Source of the DNA: Tritonibacter horizontis
Lineage (GTDB): Bacteria; Pseudomonadota; Alphaproteobacteria; Rhodobacterales; Rhodobacteraceae
Direction: 5' to 3'
Length of the DNA stretch: 64,000 nt
Assembly: GCF_001518015.1 (NCBI RefSeq)
Contig: NZ_LPUY01000053.1
Span: 1 to 64,000, forward strand
Shown here: positions 44,328-53,854 of the stretch, piece after piece
Numbering within the stretch: position 1 is the stretch's first letter
Layout: each line of letters begins with the position of its first letter
Made by a program: the position numbers and the translations under genes
Notes under the pieces: model-generated
Told to the model about the DNA's origin: nothing
The model's input: the letters and a program-made list of their open reading frames with translations, nothing else
Databases searched by the model: none

Positions 44328-44498
44328 CTACCTGGCCGCTCCGGCGACGTCCTGCAGGGGTTGGTCCTGATAGGCCGCCAGCGCCAAGCGGATATGCCAG
44401 GCCTTGTAGGCGCCATAGGCGACAAGGAGGCTGGCGATCAGGACAAACATGAACCGGGCAAATCGCCGGCTTTGGCGGCCGCCCTCAGCCGTCGTCAT
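44328..44498 (-). CDS. 56-aa single-span membrane protein at the end of the cco operon
   Basis: Not an annotated family I recognise. A basic N-terminus (TTAEGGRQSRRFARF), one membrane span (about residues 16-32), then a short amphipathic tail ending QDQPLQDVAGAAR. Its ATG lies inside the ccoP 3' end (14-nt overlap), so it is translationally coupled. It is not CcoH, which is much larger. It could be a small accessory subunit of the cbb3 oxidase, like CcoM or CcoS in position but not in sequence. Confidence 0.6.
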   Translation of the reverse strand: MTTAEGGRQSRRFARFMFVLIASLLVAYGAYKAWHIRLALAAYQDQPLQDVAGAAR

Positions 44499-45351
44499 TG
44501 TTGGCCCACAGGACGTACAACACGATCATGCGGATTTCCTCCGGGCTGAGCCGCTCCTGCCAGCCGGGCATGACGCCCTGGCGGCCATGGATCAGCGTCT
44601 GTTGCAAGGAGGCCCGGTCACCGCCGTATATCCAGGCCTCATCAACGAGGCTGGGAGCGCCGGTTTCAAGTCCTCCGACCGCGCCGTCGTTGTGGCAGGC
44701 GCTGCAGTTCTCCGCAAAGAGTTCGGCCCCGATTGCCGCCTCTGTGGCATCATGTGGTGCCGCATTGAGGTGAAGCAGGTAGTCTGTGACGGCGTTGATC
44801 TCTGTCCGGTCCAGCATTTCGTCACGTCCGAAGGCCGGCATCTCGGCATATCGGGTGTCGTCGCTGGTGTGGTTGATCCCATGCAACACGGTCCACTCGA
44901 CCTCCTCCGGGCTGCCGGACCACAGCCAATGGTCGTCGGCGAGGTTCGGAAACCCCGGCTGTCCCGTTCGGTCACGTCCGTGGCAGGCGGCGCAATTGTC
45001 GCGGTAAAGGACGCTGAACTTTTGTTGGTAGGCCGATTTTAGCGCGGTATCATGGACCAGCGTTTCCAGATCGCCTTGCAGGATGGGGCCAAGCGCCTCG
45101 GTGCGTGCCCGGGCTCTGTCCGCGACGGCGGCCTCCACGGCGTCGCGCGATGAATAACCGAGAAAACCACGGGTATAGTCGCTGACATAGGGCCAGGCGG
45201 GGTAAAGCAGCCAAAGCGGCACGCAGACGCCGAAACTTGCCAGGAGCCAGATCCGAAATGCAGTCGGGACCGGCGTGTCGAGCTCTTTGAGCCCGTCCCA
45301 TTCGTGCCCCGTGGTGGGGCGGCCGCTATGGGGGTCGATGTCGGATTTCAT
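44485..45351 (-). CDS. ccoP: cbb3 oxidase diheme cytochrome c subunit CcoP
   Basis: 288 aa. N-terminal WDGLKELDTPVPTAF and one membrane span (about 33-51), then two cytochrome c domains with CAACH (Cys120, Cys123, His124) and CSACH (Cys216, Cys219, His220) and axial Met171 and Met261. Passes electrons from soluble cytochromes to CcoO. Overlaps ccoQ by 4 nt. Confidence 0.96.
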   Translation of the reverse strand: MKSDIDPHSGRPTTGHEWDGLKELDTPVPTAFRIWLLASFGVCVPLWLLYPAWPYVSDYTRGFLGYSSRDAVEAAVADRARARTEALGPILQGDLETLVHDTALKSAYQQKFSVLYRDNCAACHGRDRTGQPGFPNLADDHWLWSGSPEEVEWTVLHGINHTSDDTRYAEMPAFGRDEMLDRTEINAVTDYLLHLNAAPHDATEAAIGAELFAENCSACHNDGAVGGLETGAPSLVDEAWIYGGDRASLQQTLIHGRQGVMPGWQERLSPEEIRMIVLYVLWANNDDG

Positions 45352-45509
45352 TGCTGTATCTCCTCTGTGCTGAGGGGCGAGCGTGCTGCGGCGTCATAGG
45401 TGGCTTTGCGGCTGGGCCAGTAGACCCAGGCGACTGCGATGACAAAAACCACAAGAAGATAGATCGCCCCCCAGGTCTTGGAGAAGACAAGCACCGCGTC
45501 ATGGCTCAT
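45348..45509 (-). CDS. ccoQ: cbb3 oxidase small subunit CcoQ
   Basis: 53-aa single-span protein ([20 protein letters not shown] near residues 11-30) in the usual slot between ccoO and ccoP, overlapping both by 4 nt. The tail is [13 protein letters not shown]. Helps stabilise CcoP in the complex in known systems. Confidence 0.9.
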   Translation of the reverse strand: MSHDAVLVFSKTWGAIYLLVVFVIAVAWVYWPSRKATYDAAARSPLSTEEIQQ

Positions 45510-46225
45510 TGCGCATCCTCCCGCGGCAAAGTGGCGAGGGTACCGAGCATTTGTAGGTAGGCGACCAGGGCGTCCATTTCCGTCACCCGGTTGGGGTCGC
45601 CGTCAAAGTCGCGGATCTGTACCTTGTCGCCGTAGCGCTCGATCAGGTCGTCCTCATAACCGGCATCCGGGTCTGCCTGATTGATGGCGTCGCGTTGGGC
45701 CTGCGCGATCTGGGCGTCGGAATATGGCACCCCGACGCGCCGCAGTGCCGTGAGCGCCGCTGGCAAGGTCGCCGTATTCAGGGCCGTTGCCGCCAGGAAC
45801 GGATAGCCCGGCATGACCGAACCCTCGACCAGATCGCGGGGGGCGTTCAGGTGGGCGACATGCCAGGCATCGGAATATTTTCCGCCAACCCGGGCCAGAT
45901 CCGGCCCGGTCCGTTTGGACCCCCATTGATGGGGGTGATCGTACATGCTTTCGGCGGCCAGGGAATAGGGCCCATACCGGTCGACATCCGACCGTAAGGT
46001 CCGGATCATCTGGCTATGGCAGGCATAACAGCCCTCGCGGACGTAGATATCGCGTCCTGCCTGTTCCAGTGGCGTATAGGGGCGCATTCCATCGACCTGC
46101 TCCACCGTGTTCTCGATCGTGAAAAGCGGCGCGATTTCGACGATGCCGCCAATGGAGGCGACGAGCAGGATTGCGATGGCAAAGCCGACGGAGTGACGTT
46201 CCAGTTTCTGATGATGCGTGTTCAC
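45506..46225 (-). CDS. ccoO: cbb3 oxidase monoheme cytochrome c subunit CcoO
   Basis: 239 aa: N-terminal membrane anchor (about 13-33), heme motif CYACH (Cys66, Cys69, His70) in [13 protein letters not shown] and [31 protein letters not shown]; axial Met in VMPGYPFLA. Starts 3 bp after ccoN ends. Confidence 0.96.
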   Translation of the reverse strand: MNTHHQKLERHSVGFAIAILLVASIGGIVEIAPLFTIENTVEQVDGMRPYTPLEQAGRDIYVREGCYACHSQMIRTLRSDVDRYGPYSLAAESMYDHPHQWGSKRTGPDLARVGGKYSDAWHVAHLNAPRDLVEGSVMPGYPFLAATALNTATLPAALTALRRVGVPYSDAQIAQAQRDAINQADPDAGYEDDLIERYGDKVQIRDFDGDPNRVTEMDALVAYLQMLGTLATLPREDAQ

Positions 46226-46228
46226 AGG

Positions 46229-47860
46229 TTATCCCCCCGGCTGTGGCTGCGGTAACGGCTGGCGATCCGGTTCGGGCGCAGCCAGACGGGGGCCACGCAC
46301 CGTCATGTAGATGTTGTAGGCACCGATCAACGCACCGAGCAGATAGAGGAACCCACCGATAGCGCGGGCGGTGTAGTAGGGACGCATGGCGTCCACCGTG
46401 TCGATGAAGGCAAAGACAAAGTTGCCGACGGGATCATAGGTCTGCCACATCAGCGCCTGTGTGATCCCGCTGTTCCACATTGCGCCGACGTAGATCAGCG
46501 TCCCGGTGAGGGCGAGCCAGAAATGCCAGGCTTCGAGTTGCAAGGAATAGATCCCTTCGCGGCGCCAGACCCAAGGCACCAGTTTGTACATTGCGCCAAA
46601 GGTGATGAACGCGACCCAGCCAAGCGCGCCGGCATGCACATGGCCAACGGTCCAGTCGGTATAGTGGCTGAGTGTGTTGACCGGGCGAATGGCGAGGAAG
46701 GAACCTTCGAATGTGGCCAGCCCGTAGAACAATACCGCCACCATCATGAACCGCACGGCCGGATCCGTCCGCACCTTGTCCCAGGCCCCGTTGATCGTGA
46801 GAATGCCGTTGAACACGGATCCCCAGCTTGGCACCAGAAGCACAATCGACATGGTCATGCCGAGATACTGAACCCAGTCGGGCAGGGCGGTGTAGTGCAG
46901 GTGGTGCGAGCCGGCCCAGAGGTAAAGAAAAGTGATCCCCCAAAAGCCAATGATCGACAGCCGGTAAGAATAGATCGGCCGGCCAACCGCCTTGGGCAGA
47001 AAGTAATACATCATTCCCAGAAACCCGGCGGTCAACAGGAACCCGACAGCGTTGTGGCCATACCACCACTGTGTCATTGCGTCCTGCACCCCGGCCCAGA
47101 GCGAATAGCTCTTGGGGGATGTGATGGAGACCGGCATGGCGAGGTTATTGACCACATGGAGCATGGCAATCACCACGATAAAGCCGAGGTAGTACCAGTT
47201 CGCGACGTAGATATGTGGCTCAGCGCGGCGTGCCAGGGTCCGCAGGTAAAGCACCAGATAGTTGATCCAGGCGAGTGTCAGCACCAGGTCGGCGTACCAT
47301 TCGGGCTCTGCGTATTCCTTGCCCTGCGTGATGCCAAACGGATAGCCGGTCACCGCCAACAGCACAAAAAGGTTGTAGCCGCCCAGCACGATCCATGGGG
47401 CGACTTCGCTGGCCAGACGCGCGCGGGAGGTTCGCTGGACGACGTAAAACGAGGTTGCGATCAGGGCGTTGCCGCCAAACCCAAAGATGACGGCAGTGGT
47501 ATGAATTGGACGCAATCGACCAAAGTTGGTCAGATCTATATCGCCGTTCAGCGCCGGAACCGCCAATTGCCATGCCAGCACGTCGCCGACGGTAAATCCG
47601 ACAATGCCCCACCCGAAACAGGCCAGAATGCCCCAACGGATCACGTCATCCTTGTAGGCCAGGGGGATGGCCGCTTCGGGATCGCTCAGGCGTGAGATCT
47701 GATGGAGGAGCCCCCAGCCGGCGACCAAGGCAATGATCCAGCCATGCAGCACATAGCCGATCTGCTGGCCCCAGCCCAGGATTGCGATACCAAGAAGCAG
47801 AACCGCGAACAGCACTATGGCCGTTAGACCGCGTTCGATACGTGTTGCCTGTTGAGTCAT
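46229..47860 (-). CDS. ccoN: cbb3 oxidase catalytic subunit CcoN
   Basis: 543 aa, 12 or more membrane segments. Ligands: low-spin heme His120 and His409, CuB His269 ([10 protein letters not shown]), His319 and His320 (AGSHHLHYT), and high-spin heme His407 ([11 protein letters not shown]). The [11 protein letters not shown] motif in the next helix carries the family's cross-linked Tyr, so this is a normal oxygen-reducing C-type oxidase. It reduces O2 at low concentration and shows some NO reductase activity in known members. A proline-rich C-terminal tail is unusual. No ccoGHIS assembly genes are in the window, so they must lie elsewhere. Confidence 0.96.
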   Translation of the reverse strand: MTQQATRIERGLTAIVLFAVLLLGIAILGWGQQIGYVLHGWIIALVAGWGLLHQISRLSDPEAAIPLAYKDDVIRWGILACFGWGIVGFTVGDVLAWQLAVPALNGDIDLTNFGRLRPIHTTAVIFGFGGNALIATSFYVVQRTSRARLASEVAPWIVLGGYNLFVLLAVTGYPFGITQGKEYAEPEWYADLVLTLAWINYLVLYLRTLARRAEPHIYVANWYYLGFIVVIAMLHVVNNLAMPVSITSPKSYSLWAGVQDAMTQWWYGHNAVGFLLTAGFLGMMYYFLPKAVGRPIYSYRLSIIGFWGITFLYLWAGSHHLHYTALPDWVQYLGMTMSIVLLVPSWGSVFNGILTINGAWDKVRTDPAVRFMMVAVLFYGLATFEGSFLAIRPVNTLSHYTDWTVGHVHAGALGWVAFITFGAMYKLVPWVWRREGIYSLQLEAWHFWLALTGTLIYVGAMWNSGITQALMWQTYDPVGNFVFAFIDTVDAMRPYYTARAIGGFLYLLGALIGAYNIYMTVRGPRLAAPEPDRQPLPQPQPGG

Positions 47861-48159
47861 GTGCTGCCCCCGGGTTGAGTGTCGCGCTGGCGATAGAACT
47901 CGATCTGAAAGGTCACCGCGTCACCCGGTGTCACATGGTGGGGCTCTTGCGGCAGGATCACGGCGCTGTCGCCTGCGGTCAGACGGATCGGGGTGCAGCC
48001 CTTGCGGGTGTAGGTCAATGCCCCGTCGCGCACCACGATCAGCCCCCAGGCGCCGACTTTGGTGCTGTGCTCTCGTAACAGGGCTGCGGGGACGGTGCCT
48101 TCGGTGAAAACCGGGCTTTCGGCGTATTTTTCGACGGTACTAGGAAGCGTGATCGTCAT
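47857..48159 (-). CDS. DUF1971 protein (YeaR-like)
   Basis: 100-aa beta-sandwich cupin-like protein: [48 protein letters not shown] and the C-terminal [19 protein letters not shown]. coli YeaR of this family is induced by nitrate and NO through NsrR, so the family is linked to NO stress by established knowledge, though its biochemistry is unknown. I used the Met at 48159; the frame runs further upstream only into the overlapping DUF2189 gene. Its stop overlaps the ccoN start. Confidence 0.82.
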   Translation of the reverse strand: MTITLPSTVEKYAESPVFTEGTVPAALLREHSTKVGAWGLIVVRDGALTYTRKGCTPIRLTAGDSAVILPQEPHHVTPGDAVTFQIEFYRQRDTQPGGST

Positions 48160-48928
48160 GCTGTGTCTCTCCGTGAAAGAGGTCGCAGTAGGCATGCCAG
48201 GTGGCAAAGCCGAGCAGGGGGAACAGGAAAATGAGGCCGACGAACCCGGTGCACACCCCGATGAGGATCGCCCCAGAGACGGTGGCACCCCAGGTCACAG
48301 CCAATTTAAAATTATGGATCGTCGCGCTGAAACTCAGCGCCATGGCGCTGAAGCAGTCCAATTCGTGATCGACCAGCATCGGGATCGAAAAGGCCGAGAT
48401 CGCAAAGGTAAAGGCCGCAAACAGCCCGCCGATCAGGGTTCCCGTCACCACTGTGGCGATGCCCTGAGGGCTCTGCAGCAAGCTCAGCAACGTTTCGGTG
48501 AAACCGGAAAAAGGGACAAGGCCGAAGAAGACGGCAAAAATCAATGTCGCCGCACGCAGCCAGGTCAGCATCAGGACCATCAAGATGGCCCCGGCCAATG
48601 CAACCTGTCCCGGGGATGCAAGGCGGCCCTCCCTACCCATGGCGAGGCGGCTGATACGGTAGATCCCGACTGTGGCCGCCGGGCCAACCAGCATAGCGCC
48701 GGCCAGCGCGGGCAAGATCATCCAGCTTAGTCCCCAGTGCCAGAGCAGCGCGATGCCGCCCCAGCCCAGAAGGGCCAGCATTGTGCCATAGCTGATGGCT
48801 TGCGCGGGGTGAGATCTGAAATCCAGCCAGCCGCGTGCCAGCCAGCGCATGACCGTGGCAGCGGGGGGATCGTCAATCCGTCGTGGACGAGGGGCCATGC
48901 GGGTCTTTGGGTCCGGCTGGGCGGTCAT
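48140..48928 (-). CDS. DUF2189 integral membrane protein
   Basis: 262 aa, about six membrane segments (LARGWLDFRSHPAQAISYGTMLALLGWGGIAL; LSLLQSPQGIATVVTGTLIGGLFAAFTFAISAFSIPMLVD; WGATVSGAILIGVCTGFVGLIFLFPLLGFATWHAYCDLF). The DUF2189 family is often found near terminal oxidase genes. The C-terminal His-rich tail ([12 protein letters not shown]) might bind metal. Its 3' end overlaps the DUF1971 start by 20 nt, its start overlaps the preceding stop. Confidence 0.83.
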   Translation of the reverse strand: MTAQPDPKTRMAPRPRRIDDPPAATVMRWLARGWLDFRSHPAQAISYGTMLALLGWGGIALLWHWGLSWMILPALAGAMLVGPAATVGIYRISRLAMGREGRLASPGQVALAGAILMVLMLTWLRAATLIFAVFFGLVPFSGFTETLLSLLQSPQGIATVVTGTLIGGLFAAFTFAISAFSIPMLVDHELDCFSAMALSFSATIHNFKLAVTWGATVSGAILIGVCTGFVGLIFLFPLLGFATWHAYCDLFHGETQHDDHAS

Positions 48929-49383
48929 GACAGCCCCTTTGGCAATGGGAGAGGCCGGTTGGAATGTGTCATCCCGAGATAGCCCACGACCAGCAGCAGG
49001 CTGGTTTTGAGCAATTCCAGCCCAACAAAAAGCAAATGGTAGCTGCCAGCGCTGCGCGGTGCACCGGCCAGGATGGCGTCGGTGCGGGCTGCCAGTAGCG
49101 GCATCAGGCCGAGCCGTTGCAGTGCAAACACGGCAACGGCAAGCGACAGCAATGCACACAGATCCCTGCGAACCACAAAGGCGGCGAAGAGCGCCAGCGC
49201 CGCCAGTGCAACTTCGGCATATCCAAGCCAGTGAAACTGGGCCCGCCCCACCTGAAGCGCAAGACCGAGGTCCAGCGCCGGGACGGTGAATTTGGCCGGG
49301 GCAGCGATCAGGTTGCCGCCGAGGCAGACGCCCGCCCAGACCAAGACAGAAATCGGGAGAACCCCGCCAAGTCTATGTCGCAT
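48925..49383 (-). CDS. Membrane protein of unknown function, first gene of the cco operon
   Basis: 152 aa with four hydrophobic segments (about 9-27, 53-69, 75-93 and 118-137); His residues in RAQFHWLGY and SYHLLFVGLELLK recur at membrane boundaries. No family recognised. It overlaps the DUF2189 gene by 4 nt (ATGA) and so is transcribed with DUF1971 and ccoNOQP. Confidence 0.65.
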   Translation of the reverse strand: MRHRLGGVLPISVLVWAGVCLGGNLIAAPAKFTVPALDLGLALQVGRAQFHWLGYAEVALAALALFAAFVVRRDLCALLSLAVAVFALQRLGLMPLLAARTDAILAGAPRSAGSYHLLFVGLELLKTSLLLVVGYLGMTHSNRPLPLPKGLS

Positions 49384-49991
49384 TGTTTAGGGTTCCTTTT
49401 GCCGCGCGTACCCGGACAGCCAAGGCTGGGAGGTTTTGACCTTTCTTCGCCAGTGGCGCCGCCGGGTCGTCGGAGGCGTTGAAACATGGTTCGGATGCAA
49501 AGAAACCCCGCCTGGTGCCTGGCCGCCCTCTGTGGGCTGGCAGGACGGGAAAAGGGGCCGGATAGGGGAACGGATGCAGTTCATGATGGCTTACCTGGGA
49601 CTCTGTTTGGACGTGTGTCTATCGGCTTTAATTGGTATTTGCAATGCTATTTATGTGGGGCGATTGTGGCATGGCCTGGAACTGCGCTCTCGGGGCCAAA
49701 CAGGGGCAGGGTCCAACGCCGACGTCGGACTTGAAACAGGGAAGAGAGTTTTGATGGTCGGGCCACAAATGCCCGGTGGCCGGAGCGGGGAGCCGGCGGC
49801 GGGCGGTATTGAGGCCAGCCAAATGACACAAGGTATGATCAGTCCATCGCGAGATCACGGCAGGGTCCTCGTTGCGGGGATACTGCTATGACGCGCCACC
49901 GCGCCGGACTGTGACATCTCGCGCGATTTTTTTACCTGCCGGTCAGCGCACATGGCGTGGCGGATGGCATGGTCGGGGACTGTGATGGGTG
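49384..49991. other. Intergenic stretch holding the cco-operon promoter region
   Basis: 608 bp without a gene I can support. Frames in it (for example 49436-49891, plus) lack family sequence and domain-like composition. It should contain the promoter of the left-going operon starting at 49383, and it contains an NsrR-like dyad at 49635-49647. Confidence 0.5.
49635..49647. promoter_or_regulatory. NsrR-like dyad upstream of the cco operon
   Basis: GTATTTGCAATGC matches the NsrR consensus GYATTTNAAATRC at 11 of 12 defined positions. It lies 252 bp upstream of the first gene of the operon, farther than usual, so a long leader or coincidence must be considered. Confidence 0.5.
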
Positions 49992-50351
49992 CTAGGTGTC
50001 GTCCGTTGCTGTGTCCGCCTCTGCAACGGCGTTCAGATAGGATCGCGACCAGTTCTCCAGCGCATCCAGAATGGGCTTCAGGCTCTGCCCATGTGCGCTC
50101 AGCCGGTATTCCACCCGCGGCGGGATCTGAGCGAAAACCTCGCGCGTTATGATGCCATGGGCTTCCAGCTCCCGTAGTTGCTTGGTCAGCATGCGCTGAG
50201 AGATGTTTGGGATCGTTCGGTGCAGTTCATTGAAGCGCATCGTCTTGCGACAGATGCACCACAGGATCATCCCTTTCCATTTGCCGCCGATGATACCGAG
50301 GGCGGTTTCTGTCGGACAGAATAGCGGATCGTCGGGGGCCGGATGAGACAT
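49992..50351 (-). CDS. HxlR/MarR-type winged-helix regulator
   Basis: 119 aa: CPTETALGIIGGKWKGMILWCICRKTMRFNELHRTIPNISQRMLTKQLRELEAHGIITREVFAQIPPRVEYRLSAHGQSLKPIL, a complete HxlR domain with the usual N-terminal Cys. HxlR proteins often sense electrophiles or redox change. Divergent from the Old Yellow Enzyme gene and probably its regulator. The Met at 50351 gives the family length. Confidence 0.9.
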   Translation of the reverse strand: MSHPAPDDPLFCPTETALGIIGGKWKGMILWCICRKTMRFNELHRTIPNISQRMLTKQLRELEAHGIITREVFAQIPPRVEYRLSAHGQSLKPILDALENWSRSYLNAVAEADTATDDT

Positions 50352-50460
50352 GGAATTTCCTTTAGTTACCAAAAGGGAAGTATGGGCCAATATGTTGCGT
50401 ACTAGCCTATAGGTACCATGGTTTGTACGTCTTTGGCAGTCAATAAACTGGAGAAGAATC

Positions 50461-51579
50461 ATGGCCGCCAAACTGACAACAGACACGCCGGGCCAAATCG
50501 GCTTGCTCAGAACCGCAAACCGGTTTGTTCTTGCCCCCATGTCCCGCGCCAGCGCGTATAAGGACGGTACCCCAACCGCTGCGATGGCGCGTTACTATGC
50601 GGAATTTGCCAAGGGCGGCTTTGGCCTCTTGATTGCGGAGGGGGCGTTTACAGATGATGTGTTCGCGCAGAGCTATTCCAATCAACCCGGACTGGTAACG
50701 GATGCACATCAGGCGGGCTGGGCGCAAGTCGTTACGGCCGTCAAGGCCGAAGGTGGGCGGATTATCCTGCAACTCATTCACGCGGGCGCTGTCTCGCAAC
50801 ATGTCGACACGCCGCATGCGCCATCGGCCATCCGCCCAAAGGGCAGCATGTTGGTTGGATATGGCCACAAGCAAGGCGCCTACGGCATTCCCGAGGTGCT
50901 CAGCCTGGACGACATAGACAATGTTGTGGGAGGCTTTGTTTCGGCCGCAAAACGCGCGGAACGCGCTGGTTTTGATGGGGTGGAGATCCATTGCGCCAAC
51001 GGATACCTGCTGGACCAGTTTCTGACACCGGAAAGCAACACCCGCACGGACAAATACGGGGGCGATATCGCAAATCGCCTGCGGCTGACCTGCGATATCC
51101 TGTCAGAGGTCAAAGCCAGGGCGACAACCGGCTTCCTTGTTGGCGTGCGGTTGTCGCAGGCCAAGGCAACAGAGCCGGATTACTTCTGGCACAACGGGTT
51201 GCAAGATGCGGGTCAGATTTTTGACTCGGTGGCCGCAGCAGGCGCGGATTTCATTCACCTTGCAAGCGAGGCCAAGGGCTATGCCTATCATAGCGCGACA
51301 AAAAGTGGCGAGAACCTGACCTCCTTTGCCAAGCGGTTGACCGGGCTGCCAGTGATAGCGAACGGCGGATTGCAGGATGTTTCACTGGCGAATGAGATCC
51401 TGGGAGCGGATCAGGCGGATTTTGTGGCGGTCGGAAAAACCGCCCTTCTGAACCCGGATCTGCCCAAGCGGCTCCGGGCAGGTTTGCCGCTCCGGGCCTT
51501 TAGCTATGACATGTTCAAATATGGTGTGACGATCGACGCACAGGAAAAATGGACACAAGAGCAAACGGTGAACGTCTAA
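50461..51579 (+). CDS. Old Yellow Enzyme-family NADH:flavin oxidoreductase
   Basis: 372-aa FMN TIM-barrel: NRFVLAPMSRASA, LIAEGAFT, IILQLIHAGAVSQ, EIHCANGYLLDQFLTPESNTRTDKYGG (active-site His/Asn), VIANGGLQD and VAVGKTALLNPDLPKRL. Reduces alpha,beta-unsaturated carbonyl compounds or related electrophiles. Divergent from an HxlR regulator, a common pairing for electrophile detoxification. Confidence 0.92.
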   Translation: MAAKLTTDTPGQIGLLRTANRFVLAPMSRASAYKDGTPTAAMARYYAEFAKGGFGLLIAEGAFTDDVFAQSYSNQPGLVTDAHQAGWAQVVTAVKAEGGRIILQLIHAGAVSQHVDTPHAPSAIRPKGSMLVGYGHKQGAYGIPEVLSLDDIDNVVGGFVSAAKRAERAGFDGVEIHCANGYLLDQFLTPESNTRTDKYGGDIANRLRLTCDILSEVKARATTGFLVGVRLSQAKATEPDYFWHNGLQDAGQIFDSVAAAGADFIHLASEAKGYAYHSATKSGENLTSFAKRLTGLPVIANGGLQDVSLANEILGADQADFVAVGKTALLNPDLPKRLRAGLPLRAFSYDMFKYGVTIDAQEKWTQEQTVNV

Positions 51580-51652
51580 GGGGCGGCTGTCAGGCTGCGT
51601 CCGCTCCCCCAAGCCGAGATATCAACGGTTCGGGGGACGGAGCAACCTGCGT

Positions 51653-53854
51653 TCAGGCCGCGGCAATTGCGGGTTTTGTACCCTGAGCCTGAGCCTGATC
51701 TTGATTTGATACGGACACGGTCAGATGGGTCTTGGGCGCGTCGTGGAGCCATTGGGCAAATGCCGCGTCAAAGGCCGCCTCAAGGCCGCGGGCATAGGTT
51801 CCGGCGTCAAACAGCGGCGCTTTACGCCGGTTGACGGCCAGTTTGCTGCGCAGGGACATCAGTGCCTCTGGGTCCTTGGCAAAATGCAGGGCCAGCCGCT
51901 CATAATCGGCTTCATCGGTCGCGATCAGTTCGGGCAGATTGACCGCGCTGACCAGGCTTGCGCCGACGCGTGCGGCGAATTGTTGTCCGGGCATTGTCAG
52001 CACTGGAAGCCCGGCCCACAGCGCGTCGCTACAGGTCGTATGTGCGTTGACGGCAAATGTGTCGAGAAACAGATCCGCCGCTTTTTGCCGCGCAAGGTGT
52101 TGATCCTGCGCCATGCGTTCCGCGAACACCAGCCGTTCGGGGGCGATGCCGCGCGCGACAGCTTCGCGGCGCAAGTTGGTCTCTGATGCGGTGCCGCCGG
52201 ACAAGAGCCACAAGACGCTGTCCTCCACCTGGGCCAACAGACGCATCCAGATATCGAATTCGCGCGGGGTGATCTTGTAGCTGTTGTTGAAGCAGCAGAA
52301 GATGAAACCCTCTTCCGGTAGTCCGCAATCGGCGCGGGTGAATTGTCGCGGTGCGATCGTGCGCTGTGGGTCGTTGGGCTGATAGCTGTGTGGCAAGCGG
52401 ATCAAATGTTCGTCGAAATGGCGCTCGCTGCCGGGTGGGCTGACGACCTCGTCGGTGATCAGGTAATCCATCGTGGCCGCGCCCAGGGTGCCGGGATAGC
52501 CCAGATAGGTGATCTGAACCGGGGCCACGCGTTCGGCAAAGATCGAACAACGCGATCCGCCGGTAAATCCCTTGAGGTCGACCGCGATATCCAGATGCTG
52601 TGCCCGCGCCAGATCGATCAGCGACCTGTCAGAGGTCTCCGACACCTCGTGGAACTGCGCCACATGGTTGCGCGCAAAGCTGCGCTGGGCGTCGTCGCGT
52701 TGCGGGCCGTAGGAGAAGGCGTGGATCTCAAACCGATCCGCGTCATGGCTGCGCAGCAGGCCCGCCATCAGGTACATCGTGGCATGGCAATGGAAATCGG
52801 CAGAAAAATAGCCCACGCGCAAGCGTTCGGGTCGCTGGTTCGGTCGCGCAAAGGAGGCGCTCGGTTGACGGGGGGGCGTGAATTGCGTTGCCGCATAGGC
52901 CTGGGTACGGACACGCAGCAGATCCGGGTTGTCCTCCATCGCGAGCGTCGTGAACGGAGACACCGGCGTGCCCCGCAGGCCAAGTTGTTTGCGGTGGCTG
53001 TCGTAGTCTGCGGTCCAGCGAAAATCATTGAGCATCGCCATGACATGGAGGCGATAGGCCTGGGCGCGATCATCCTCTGGATTCTCTGCAACCAAACGGT
53101 CGAACTGAACTGCGGCCGCCTCGAATTCTCGGTCGATATAGAGCAACTGACCATAGTTGAACCGGGCACCGCTGAGATCGGGCCGCAGCGCGAGGGCCTG
53201 ACCATAAAGGCGCTTGGCCTCTTGCGCATCTCCGAGCTGCCGCCGGGCGTTGGCGAGATTGTAGGCAATGACGGCGTTCTGGGGTGTTTGTTCGAGGGCT
53301 TGCTGCAGCAGATCTGCGGCCTCTTCGGTGCGGCCCCGGCTGGTCAGGAAATTCGCGAAATTGTTCATGGCGATGGCGTTGCGCGCATCCAGACCAAGAG
53401 CAGTCCGAAAATGCGCTTCTGCTGCGTCGGGGCGATCCAGTTGCAGGTAGACGCCGGCCATGCCGAGATGAGGTTCGGGCGCGGTAGGTGCCAGCTCCCG
53501 GCCCCGATTGAGGCAGGTTAGCGCGTCGTTCAGCGCCCGCTGGTGCGCGTGGCACATGCCTAGGGTCGTCCACAGGAAGGCGGAGGTTTTATAGGTGTTG
53601 AGAAGTCGGCCGCAGACGGAAGCTGCCTTGTCGAACTGCCCGGCGGCGAGAACGATCCGGATCTGGGACTGAACATCTTGCGGTAGCGGATCATCGGTTG
53701 CAGCCGGATGCAGCTCGACTGGGGCCGCGAGGGCCGTATGGCCTTGTGATCCTGTCGCGGGTGTCTTTGTGGTCAGAACCGTATCTGCAGGCAAAGTCCC
53801 GGGGTCTGCCATTGGTTCCAGGTCGTTATTCTGCATGGAAAACGCGAAGGTCAT
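51653..53854 (-). CDS. TPR-containing GT41-family (OGT/SPINDLY-like) glycosyltransferase
   Basis: About 733 aa from the Met at 53854 (Mets at 53869 and 53902 are alternatives). The N-terminus is disordered, then about six TPR repeats (ALTCLNRGRELAPTAPEPHLGMAGVYLQLDRPDAAEAHFRTALGLDARNAIAM ...), then a GT41 catalytic domain: RVGYFSADFHCHATMYLMAGLL, VDLKGFTGGSRCSIFAERVAPVQITYLGYPGT, FCCFNNSYKITPREFDIWMRLL and TCSDALWAGLPVLTMPG. Transfers a sugar, typically GlcNAc, to protein; bacterial targets are largely unknown. Confidence 0.9.
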   Translation of the reverse strand: MTFAFSMQNNDLEPMADPGTLPADTVLTTKTPATGSQGHTALAAPVELHPAATDDPLPQDVQSQIRIVLAAGQFDKAASVCGRLLNTYKTSAFLWTTLGMCHAHQRALNDALTCLNRGRELAPTAPEPHLGMAGVYLQLDRPDAAEAHFRTALGLDARNAIAMNNFANFLTSRGRTEEAADLLQQALEQTPQNAVIAYNLANARRQLGDAQEAKRLYGQALALRPDLSGARFNYGQLLYIDREFEAAAVQFDRLVAENPEDDRAQAYRLHVMAMLNDFRWTADYDSHRKQLGLRGTPVSPFTTLAMEDNPDLLRVRTQAYAATQFTPPRQPSASFARPNQRPERLRVGYFSADFHCHATMYLMAGLLRSHDADRFEIHAFSYGPQRDDAQRSFARNHVAQFHEVSETSDRSLIDLARAQHLDIAVDLKGFTGGSRCSIFAERVAPVQITYLGYPGTLGAATMDYLITDEVVSPPGSERHFDEHLIRLPHSYQPNDPQRTIAPRQFTRADCGLPEEGFIFCCFNNSYKITPREFDIWMRLLAQVEDSVLWLLSGGTASETNLRREAVARGIAPERLVFAERMAQDQHLARQKAADLFLDTFAVNAHTTCSDALWAGLPVLTMPGQQFAARVGASLVSAVNLPELIATDEADYERLALHFAKDPEALMSLRSKLAVNRRKAPLFDAGTYARGLEAAFDAAFAQWLHDAPKTHLTVSVSNQDQAQAQGTKPAIAAA

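Noticed and set aside
46229-47860. CcoN as a possible NO reductase like its neighbour
   Set aside because: It has the full C-type oxygen reductase set, including YSYRLS, so it is called a normal cbb3 oxidase.
49436-49891. 151-codon plus-strand frame
   Set aside because: No ribosome binding site, no domain, and it crosses the likely promoter region of the cco operon.
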